Assembly: GCA_014905825.1 (NCBI GenBank)
Contig: JACGCN010000001.1
Coordinates: forward strand, 1,984,001 to 2,048,000
Length of the DNA: 64,000 nucleotides
DNA from: Lyophyllum atratum
Lineage: Eukaryota; Basidiomycota; Agaricomycetes; Agaricales; Lyophyllaceae
Direction of reading: 5' to 3'
Position 1 is the stretch's first letter, and each line of letters begins with the position of its first letter. Shown one piece after another: positions 57,701-64,000 of the stretch. The notes under the pieces were generated by a model, which saw nothing but the letters and a program-made list of their open reading frames with translations, had not been told where the DNA came from and did no database searches. Made by a program: the position numbers and the translations under genes.

Positions 57701-60149
57701 AGTTCTTGGTCAAGACAGCTCGAGTAGCGTCACGCCCAAGGTGCCCAAATCGCCGATGCCAGAGTTCCGGTGTTGCCTCAACACGGGGAAAGGTCGTAGC
57801 TTTGATGTTGGATGCGATAGCGGGAAATGATAAAGGAGTGTCGATATGAGGTCTGGGAGGAGGAACGAAGTCGCAATTTAGGAATGATAACCGTTTATGG
57901 ACCGTCGCAGAAAGTGACTTTCCACGTAGTTCTTTCGACGTGTCAGGAAAATGAATGGTCGTCGCATCTTTTTCGAAGACTAGTTTGATGTCGTTCTCAA
58001 CCATCGATCCAACGGAGAGAAGGTTGATGGGGACGTCGGGTGCGTGGAGACAGTCGGCGAGAACAAGAATGACACTCAGGCCATCAACTTGAGTACGGAA
58101 ACGAACTTCGCCGCGGGCCTTCGTCTGGAGAACACCACAGTTCGCAGTGCCAACAGGAACTGCCAGTTCCGGATGATAAGTCCAAAAATGTTTTGCATCA
58201 CGTATGATGTGGGTCGTGCAGCCCGAATCGAGTACCGAGTTGAAACGCCTTTCGATAGATGCGAGTATGACGGGTGATGATTTTTGGATAAAGTCGAGGT
58301 ATGGGGACTCAGTAGGGGACGCGGCATAAAGGAACTGCTGGACTTCGATTGCTTCGGTATCGACTTGTTCGGAATTTACATCAGGGTCTTCGATAAGTGC
58401 TACAGGAGGTTCGAATGGTTCTGTGTCCGTGTAAGAGTCTGTGGAAGCGAGATTTGCCCTAGCCCGAGACGCGCGAAATGCCTCACGACCTCCAACGTTT
58501 CCACCACCATCAGCCCAGCATTCAGGATGTGTATGCCCATACATTCCGCAGTTGGAACATTGGACTCGAGGTTTCGGCGGTGCAGTAGGAGTAACAGAGG
58601 ACGATGTTGTTGATGGTAACGGAGTAGCTGGGTTCGCGTCGCCAGATGTAGGAGTGGATGTGACGACATTGCGGTGAGAAGGAGGACGAGCAGGAGTCGA
58701 AGATGGGATGTTGCGACGACGGTCGATATCGATATCGATAACCTCGTCAGAGATAGCCTCAAAGGTATATGTACCTTGGGGACCAGCGTTCCATGATGAA
58801 CGAACACGGTCCTTGAGCCCAATGAAACCGCCAACGGAAGGGAGGCCATCAACGAACTTCTGAATCCGCTGGTAAGGAGTGAAGTCCCAAGGAGTATGCG
58901 CCAGTTGGTTGACAACCCCACGCCAATTCTGAACATATCCTGGTATGTTCGCGAGATTCGCCCTAGACTTCATGACGGCTTCCTTAGCCTGATCCGCAGC
59001 ACCAGCACTCCCAATACTAAACTTCTTGGTGAGTTCGGCGAGAACATGTCGGGCGGTACGAACTGGAAGACCATGAGGAGGGCCGCGCTTCTGGGGAAGC
59101 GTGCCTGGAATGTCAGGTGCAAGTCGTCCCAACAGGATGTGAGTAACGATATCATCGTCATGCCACCAACGAACATAGGCTTTAGTCTCTTCTTCTCCGG
59201 ATTCGAAATCGTACGGAGGAGGATATGTAGCGGGACACGTAGGGTCGATGAGAGTGCCGACCTCGGGAATCTTGCATACATGGCCACCCAAGCCAACATT
59301 GTCGATAAGTCGGATAGCCGCCGATTCCCATTGGACCCAGTCTGCGTAGGTACGAAGGATAGGTATTGTAGTCAAAGGTGGAAAATCAGTCTTAGTGAAA
59401 AGAGTAGAAGGTTGCTCGACCGGAACGTTCGGAACTGGGATTTCAGGCGAAGGAGGGGGAAGTGGAGCATTATAATGTTGTTGTTGTTGTTGATATAAGG
59501 GTTGCAGAACATTGACATTTTGTACGGAAGGAGGTCGAACGGAAGCAGGGCGGACGGAAACAGGACGGACGGAAGGAGGACGGACGGAAACAGGACGGAC
59601 TGAAGCAGGACGGACTGAAGGGGGGCGAACAGCATTGCGTTGCGATGTAGCAGTAGTGGAACGTGAAGATGCAGATGGAGAAGGTGCATGTTGAACTGGT
59701 CGTACACTATTAGGACAGAATAACCCAGGGTCAGGAAGAGGGTGAGGAATGGGTTGAGGAACAGGAGCGTGAACGACAGGGGACGTTGATGTTGGTGGTA
59801 CAGTAGAACGATGCAAGGGATGCGGATGATGCTCAGGAATTATCGGTAAGGGTTTTGCACGTGGGATATAAGACGTGGGTGTGTAAAGCGTATCTGCCGA
59901 ATCGGAATAAGGTAAATGATGCAAATTAGGATTATGAATAAAACCAGAATAAGGACGTGCAGAGCTGGATGGGAACGAATTCGGCTGCTGGAAAACCGGC
60001 TGATGACGGACTGGATACGAGCGATGCGAAGGCGGTGGGCCCCGCGAAGGAGGGAAACCACGATGTATGCGTGATGAAGAAGCCTGTGGCTGTGTATGCG
60101 GTCTGTAACCGGGCGTGTTGGGATTGGGATTGAAAGGGTCGTTATGCAT
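54792..60149 (-). CDS. Copia gag-pol polyprotein
   Basis: The ATG at 60149 (MHNDPFNPNPNTPGYRPHTQ) starts about 1,785 residues; the frame is open a further 77 codons upstream but without ATG. Order: a Pro-rich Gag with repeated VRPxSVRP units; CCHC knuckle CSNCGMYGHTHPEC (about residue 530); aspartic protease VLDSGCTTHII (about 640). GAG pre-integrase LWHRRFGHLGRDAT and integrase LLHMDTCGPFPVRF (about 860) follow. Next come RVT_2 reverse transcriptase WVYAFKLNPDGTVIRGKEKA, the IPVHVDDGL catalytic box (about 1450), and RNase H IALSSTEAEYMALTHAMKE (about 1680). The end is VAALGLIHMP. This is the copia order (IN before RT). No stop or frameshift. Confidence 0.94.
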   Translation of the reverse strand: MHNDPFNPNPNTPGYRPHTQPQASSSRIHRGFPPSRGPPPSHRSYPVRHQPVFQQPNSFPSSSARPYSGFIHNPNLHHLPYSDSADTLYTPTSYIPRAKPLPIIPEHHPHPLHRSTVPPTSTSPVVHAPVPQPIPHPLPDPGLFCPNSVRPVQHAPSPSASSRSTTATSQRNAVRPPSVRPASVRPVSVRPPSVRPVSVRPASVRPPSVQNVNVLQPLYQQQQQHYNAPLPPPSPEIPVPNVPVEQPSTLFTKTDFPPLTTIPILRTYADWVQWESAAIRLIDNVGLGGHVCKIPEVGTLIDPTCPATYPPPYDFESGEEETKAYVRWWHDDDIVTHILLGRLAPDIPGTLPQKRGPPHGLPVRTARHVLAELTKKFSIGSAGAADQAKEAVMKSRANLANIPGYVQNWRGVVNQLAHTPWDFTPYQRIQKFVDGLPSVGGFIGLKDRVRSSWNAGPQGTYTFEAISDEVIDIDIDRRRNIPSSTPARPPSHRNVVTSTPTSGDANPATPLPSTTSSSVTPTAPPKPRVQCSNCGMYGHTHPECWADGGGNVGGREAFRASRARANLASTDSYTDTEPFEPPVALIEDPDVNSEQVDTEAIEVQQFLYAASPTESPYLDFIQKSSPVILASIERRFNSVLDSGCTTHIIRDAKHFWTYHPELAVPVGTANCGVLQTKARGEVRFRTQVDGLSVILVLADCLHAPDVPINLLSVGSMVENDIKLVFEKDATTIHFPDTSKELRGKSLSATVHKRLSFLNCDFVPPPRPHIDTPLSFPAIASNIKATTFPRVEATPELWHRRFGHLGRDATRAVLTKNYATGVAYVGPFQDTHCIPCIIGKQPARPYDHFEKRADRVCDLLHMDTCGPFPVRFSNGQTTYFNSILDDHSNFGSTALLSTKDQATEHFKSTSVRWELKSGNLVLVLRSDGALEFTAGALHTHLESRGIIHQSTAPYAHQQNGKAERYIRTIEDTAQTLMAESGLPLSFLGDAVLTSQYLRNLLPTSTLPALTTPFEVMEKRKPDLSQLRVWGCQCYVLYPAEIRAKGGPKRFEAIFVGYDENRIGWRVRDLNGKYFFSRDVIFNENVRGRLKPHNVTPPTITTPSPPPLDPSSPPSPPSPPSPTPSSSSAPPQVIPSPVAPPILPSRPRRTVKPTALGRAHLEQVAAQNERLTRLRANRQARTLPVQGLSAILDFQALLTANTFSDHDSFLEPAVLAEYKAYVTHGPDPLPFRTPRQYDLAKAPENYYEATHRSDADVWLAAMKREVDGLHAQGVLQVASLPSGRKAIGVRWVYAFKLNPDGTVIRGKEKARLVAQGFSQGPDDYGNTYAPVAKLTSIRIVLAYAALHDLDLFTFDVKTAFLHAPLSHEIFCKQIPGFPEVDKLSVYRVLRALYGLKQSSHEWYTLLRSVLEEIGLTRCEVDHAVFFGRFSSPPHPSIPMPTNGTDLVIIIPVHVDDGLTATNSHILYAWIIKRMNERFEVNDLGAASLYLGIRIDRDRSNRKLYLSQKGYVNDLLSTYHLTDARPSSLPLHQKLHSLPEPPPNSLPEIPDSEVKVHYQRLVGSLLYLSLCTRPDIAFTTMSLGQFNANPTRAHLLAAKGVLRYLVGTADYALEYNFLQTPVGPPMRLLLPGDCGMSDADWASDEVTRRSVSGYAFFLYSSLVSWSAVKQRTIALSSTEAEYMALTHAMKEAIWIRLLVTSLGLPIPRPFPLLCDNKSTLDIAKSDSTSSRSKHIDIRYHFIREHLLSDSFDASWVSTLDMTADILTKLLPLPLHRKFVAALGLIHMP

Positions 60150-60406
60150 TGCGATTGTTGTCCGAGACTCGATCGGCAATGGTCGTAGATGGGGACAGTC
60201 GTCAACGCGGAGGTAAACGAGGTCGAGAGGGAGTATGACGATGATCGATCGGAGGGCCGCCCAATCGATCGATAACGGAGGCAAAAGAGCGACTACGTGG
60301 GGGCAGCCACGCGGCGGCAAGCAATCCAGGGGCAGCTGGAAAGTGAGTTGTCTCGATACAAAAAGACACAATGTAATCAATGCCCTAGAAAAGGGCGCCC
60401 ATAACC

Positions 60407-60672
60407 TGCAGGCCCAGATCTAGAAGACACGAAAACAGGAGCCTCAGTGTCACGAAGGTGGGAGAGAACAACTGAGATTGAGATCTACCTAGAAGACACG
60501 AAAACAGGCTACAGTACATGTCAGATAGAGCGAACGGGACGAATGGACGTATACGTACAGCCTCAGTGTCACGAAGGTGGGAGAGAACAACTGAGGCTGG
60601 CGAGAGGGAAAACCGACGAGTATAGGTAAAGAGTCACGTGGTCTGTAACGTAAGCGCTGATAATATCCAACA
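60407..60672 (-). repeat. Copia LTR (5' LTR relative to the gene)
   Basis: 266 bp, no difference from the other LTR noticed. It contains the same internal duplications and is followed by target duplication ACCTC. Confidence 0.93.
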
Positions 60673-61544
60673 ACCTCGTCATCGTCAGAATCGGTATGAT
60701 CAAGATCCAGGATGACTGGCTTCTTGCCTCTTGAACCAGCACCAGACTTCGGCGCTTTTCCGGACTTTCCACGACCACGAAGAGCAGCAATGTACTATGT
60801 TTATATCAGTCCGAATTTCCGTTATAGAATGCATGGAACTCAACATACCCCATCCTGAACAATGATCTTCACGGGAACGATTGCCTTCTTCTTTGCCTGC
60901 GCCTGCGACACTTCATCACAACACCCCTCCCAGTCCGATGCAGTCCTGAGGCTGATAGGTTCAGACTTGACTGTGGCGGTTGACAGCTTATACGAAAGCT
61001 TTGGTTTCCGCACGACCTCAGTACAACCAATCACATCATGAATTGCCTGCAGGATGTCGTCAAACGCAACATCAGGCTCGAACAGTAGACGTTGTTGCGA
61101 GTCGCCAGAGCTCTCGGGGATAAGAAGCGCTATCTCTACATGCAGGGGAGTGACAGCGTGAGATATCGAAGCCACGGAAAAAAATGACGCACTTAGAGGT
61201 TTGGGATCGGGCTTTACAGCAGATCTAGAGCTCTTGCCGGTGTTAGCTGCCTGACGGGTTCGTTTGGGAGGAGGTGGTGCTGGAGAGGAAATGAGCTCGT
61301 CAATTTCCTGGTCTTCGTCAGGTCCAGGAGTCGAAAGATGGGCTTCGCGATCAGGAGAATCGTCGTACAACGCGTCATCCGAAGCAAATGGCTGGACTTG
61401 ATCTTCCTGGGCCGGTGACGCATTGCGGGCTGATTTGCCGCGTGGAATAACGATCTTGAGAGATGAAGGATCAGCCTTCTTGCGTTTGGCAGCGTTCCGG
61501 CCGTTCCCCATGGAAAGAAGCAGAAGGAGACGAGGAAGACACGA

Positions 61545-61918
61545 ATTCTCACGGTCCGTCGAGAAGATGTGGCCGCCGTCGTCGCTACACCACCCCCTGC
61601 CTCGAAAGAAATACATAGGCACCTGTAATAATACCCTATATATGTTGTATCCAAGCCTCATAAGCTTAGAATCCCTCCTGGGGTTGCAATCTTACACCGA
61701 TGCTCACAGAGGCCACCTCATGCTACCAGAAAAATAAACTCATATTTTCCCTACTTTTTCTATATGTGCACCTGCAGAAAAGTTCGCTCGTTCGAACGGT
61801 CTACGATTCAGAGTGTTCCGAGCAAAACTGAGTGAGATATGGCCGACGGAAGATTCATGCTCAAAAATCACGGGTTGTGAGAAAATTCGGCTCGCGCCCT
61901 AAGTTCCGCAAACGGCTG
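61545..61918 (-). repeat. Right terminal inverted repeat
   Basis: 374 bp inverted copy of 51905-52278, about three differences seen. It supplies the promoter side of the minus-strand second gene. Confidence 0.9.
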
Positions 61919-61920
61919 TA

Positions 61921-62791
61921 ATGGGAGCGTCATCGTGTGTCATTGATCGAAAGTTGTGTACGTTTCTTCTGGAATGCGCTTACCGAAGGGAAGGGTGAGG
62001 AAGGTGTTCGAAGGTCAGCTGTGCATATTGGAATGAGCTGGAGTGAACCAGTTGGGCAACCAAGCGTGAACTCCGCGTCCTTTCGAACTTGGAAACTGAG
62101 GAGATCAGCTTCTGAGATTCAAAGCACTATTAGTAATTATTTAGAGTTGACTGGGTCACATGCGAGTATAATTTGAGCATCGAGTGCGTTGAACCTTGGA
62201 CAAGAAATCGCATGACAGCGCTAAAAACCAGAAGCACGAAGAAGATTAACGCACGTAACCAATACAAGTGACTTGAAGCTTACCTTGCGTAGGACCATCA
62301 TGTGCTCGTAGTCTACCTTGCACTTAGACGTGCGCCGACAGCCGACCCAGTACATGATACATGATGTGCTCAAGAGTCAAGGACTTTAGATCGGCTTGAA
62401 CGGGTGAAGGTAAAGTAAACTCAGTCCATGCGACGTCCAGATTGCTTTGAATGTCAACGGCCTGAGCGCGATGCAGTTGTCGAATGGGTCAACGTACGGA
62501 TAGATTTCAACAAACGAGTCTTTATGTCTACAACTACAAGCCCAGAAGTCTGCTCGGGAAAGGAGAATAGAAAGAGAATAAGTGACCTAAAAATTACGGT
62601 GTAAAGGCGAGGATAGACTCGTCCGGGCGGGGACTATATGGTAACAAGTGGTAGTACTGCGTGTGTCGATAGTAGAACAATGATTTTTGGTGCGGTCGTG
62701 AAGCCAGAGGTTAAATAAGCCAAGATGGTTGGCATGCGTCTCGTCGGGTCGGGTATACGAATGTGAATGGTGGCGGTGGGGTCAGGCGTCG
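61921..62791. other. Region right of the transposon, no gene seen
   Basis: About 0.9 kb without a convincing reading frame or repeat. Confidence 0.45.
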
Positions 62792-63286
62792 TCACTCCTG
62801 TCTACTGAACTCGGCTTGTGTGAGGTCAAGCACGAACGTGCCCTTCTGGTTTTGGGGTGGCTCGATGATCTTCACGGACGGCTTCTTCCCGGGCGCGGGA
62901 TGTAGAGCATGTGAGACGGTTGGGAAAGGTCGAAGAGCGCGCGAAGGAGGAAACGAGACGTTTCGTCGAGGGATGATTCGTTGTGCGGCAGTTCGGGTGT
63001 TATGTGAGGGATTCGCCAGCGGTGACGAGATGGTCGGGCGGGACATTGTCATTGTGGCTGGGGATAGACTTAGCAGGCATCGGGAGGTGGAACGGTGAGT
63101 GGACGTACCCATTGTTGCACGCGTCGGGAAGGTCAGGCACAATTGTGAGGGGGGGCAGGAACTAGCTGTTCGATGACTGAGGGGCAATGATGACGACTTT
63201 ATATGAACGTTCGCGTTGGGGTCGACTCCAGCTGGAACATTTCGTTTGGGGAGGGAACCTTTGGGGATGTCGGCAGGCCTCGGCAA
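62792..63286 (-). CDS. Possible small gene, function unknown
   Basis: An uninterrupted 164-codon frame starting MPRPADIPKGSLPKRNVP and ending KKPSVKIIEPPQNQKGTFVL then DLTQAEFSRQE. The two ends look like coding sequence, but the Ser/Arg/Pro-rich middle may hide one or two introns (GT/AG pairs exist near 63090-63180). A TATAAG box about 41 bp upstream (63327-63332) supports transcription. I recognise no family. Confidence 0.35.
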   Translation of the reverse strand: MPRPADIPKGSLPKRNVPAGVDPNANVHIKSSSLPLSHRTASSCPPSQLCLTFPTRATMGTSTHRSTSRCLLSLSPATMTMSRPTISSPLANPSHNTRTAAQRIIPRRNVSFPPSRALRPFPTVSHALHPAPGKKPSVKIIEPPQNQKGTFVLDLTQAEFSRQE

Positions 63287-63326
63287 ACATACCCAAACCC
63301 CGACTTGTCATCACTCAACCGTCATC

Positions 63327-63332
63327 CTTATA
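63327..63332 (-). promoter_or_regulatory. TATA box of the possible small gene
   Basis: TATAAG read on the minus strand, about 41 bp before the ATG at 63286. Confidence 0.35.
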
Positions 63333-64000
63333 TCCGCCCCACCTAAATTTAGCAACTCGAAATGACAGCCTTTGTCCATGTCTTGCTTTGCCGCCGTTCA
63401 GCGTCGTTCCTCAAAGAAACCTGCGCCCATCAGTTCCCATCTTTATTATCTCCCATGAGTTGTACAGCGGTCCGCTAATTTTTGGGAACAGGCAACGTCT
63501 ATTCCCCAAATCTTCACAAAAGCAACTAAGTGTAACCCTCGGTTACCTCGAGTAACAATTACTCAGAGTAATATGTACCTCGACAGTCACCCAACTCGAT
63601 CATTGAACCAGGGTGCAGCGCGACGGAGCATCAATCGGGGAACCATTCTATTGGCACGCCCTTCATGGGTGTCGGAAGTTACAGGTACAAGAAGAATCGA
63701 AGGGGAAGGAGTTCCTCTGGGAAAAGCTTATATGTGTAGGGGGCAGCGCTAGCGGTAGACGGGAGAGGGCGATAGCGCGGTGAGGAGTGGGGAGGGTGTA
63801 GGGGATTTGTCGATATATAGGTCTATCGGGAAGTCGGTGGGAACAGGAGGAATGAAGGAAGCAATGGATTGGATATCGCGGTCCCAAGTCGAACAACGCT
63901 GGAATGATTAATGACGGTAACACGGGAGGATTGAGGAATGTCTACCAGTGGCAGTGAGGGTTGACGGCATGGAACGTGGTTTTGACCTCAAGACGGCGAT
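63333..64000. other. Window end, no gene seen
   Basis: Contains short self-complementary stretches around GGTTACC, CTCGAG and GTAATTACTC-like bases (63535-63575). There is no convincing reading frame. Confidence 0.4.

Larger units (their letters stand above)
54459..60672 (-). mobile_element. Ty1/copia LTR retrotransposon, complete
   Basis: 6,214 bp with 266-bp LTRs (TG...CA ends) that look identical, and a 5-bp target duplication ACCTC at 54454-54458 and 60673-60677. One intact gag-pol frame on the minus strand. The intact frame and matching LTRs point to a very recent insertion. Confidence 0.93.
53724..61511 (-). pseudogene. Second transposon gene of unknown function, split by a copia insertion
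   Basis: Reads from the right TIR inward. The ATG at 61511 gives MGNGRNAAKRKKADPSS, a basic/disordered start, then a folded part with FDDILQAIHDVIGCTEVVRK and LRTASDWEGCCDEV ... VPVKIIVQDG that looks like a PB1/ubiquitin-like fold. An intron (about 60795-60850) joins it to YIAALRGRGKSGK and LDLDHTDSDDDE. There the copia element is inserted (exon broken between 60673 and 54458). Beyond it the frame resumes with DDGGLMGNETKHLEQLQAAL, a CxxC-type block RCQRCGPTKACKVSRSGEH and, after another intron, GTHGVTLSTPPKSELFVEF, a Pro-rich linker and a SAM-like end (HIDEITGFSVDELQQDYN). About 485 codons before disruption. I recognise no family. Confidence 0.7.
51905..61918. mobile_element. Tc1/mariner-type DNA transposon with 374-bp TIRs and two genes
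   Basis: 10,014 bp bounded by inverted repeats starting CAGCCGTTTGCGG and flanked by TA on both sides (51903-51904 and 61919-61920), the mark of Tc1/mariner-type insertion. The left arm holds a DDE transposase gene on the plus strand. The right arm holds a second gene on the minus strand, and the two genes converge. A 6.2 kb copia element plus its 5-bp duplication is nested inside, so the original transposon was about 3.8 kb. The two TIRs differ at only about three positions seen, so the insertion is young. Confidence 0.85.

Noticed and set aside
57407..59707. Several 80-200 codon frames inside the copia element
   Set aside because: All are other-frame or antisense shadows of the intact gag-pol frame.
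51905..61918. A 10-kb giant transposon carrying copia genes as cargo
   Set aside because: The copia part has its own LTRs and 5-bp target duplication, so it is a nested insertion, not cargo.

Overview
This window is nuclear DNA of a filamentous basidiomycete, most likely an Agaricomycete (mushroom-forming fungus). Genes are dense and cut by many 45-60 bp introns with GT/AG ends and CTRAY-type branch sites. All recognisable single-copy genes are eukaryotic housekeeping genes. The transposable elements (Ngaro-type tyrosine-recombinase retroelement, Ty1/copia element, Tc1/mariner-type element with introns) are of fungal kind. Most gene models below were assembled by hand from exon frames, so internal splice sites are predictions.

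Region 1-18.5 kb: kinetochore protein Spc7/KNL1 (3' part only), a coiled-coil protein of unknown function, ALG10 glucosyltransferase, a TauD-type dioxygenase, an OPT oligopeptide transporter, the splicing ubiquitin ligase PRP19, the TPR co-chaperone SGT2/SGTA, and an unusual transcription factor that appears to join Myb repeats to C2H2 zinc fingers.

Region 18.5-45 kb: splicing factor PRP17/CDC40, a possible small secreted peptide, replicative helicase subunit MCM3, a class I histone deacetylase, a DinB-like protein, mitochondrial succinyl-CoA ligase beta, a very large disordered protein, NTC subunit SPF27/BCAS2, complex I 30 kDa subunit, MTC1-like protein, peroxisomal PXMP4, a BTB protein and a Ras GTPase. 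Three spliceosome factors linked to the Prp19 complex or to the second splicing step (PRP19, PRP17, SPF27) lie within about 26 kb. Several conserved genes between 18 and 35 kb are broken by single-base indels, which looks more like consensus error than gene decay.

Region 46.3-61.9 kb is a 15.6 kb transposon island. A Ngaro-type retroelement with split direct repeats (A1-ORFs-B1-A2-B2) ends 54 bp before a 10,014 bp element with 374 bp terminal inverted repeats and a TA target duplication. That element carries a DDE transposase gene running in from one inverted repeat and a second gene of unknown function running in from the other. The second gene is split by a fresh, intact copia retrotransposon with apparently identical LTRs and a 5 bp target duplication. 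In the Ngaro element the gag-like gene is nested inside the reverse transcriptase reading frame, and two start codons 10 nt apart suggest leaky scanning.

Region 61.9-64 kb holds little beyond one possible small gene.
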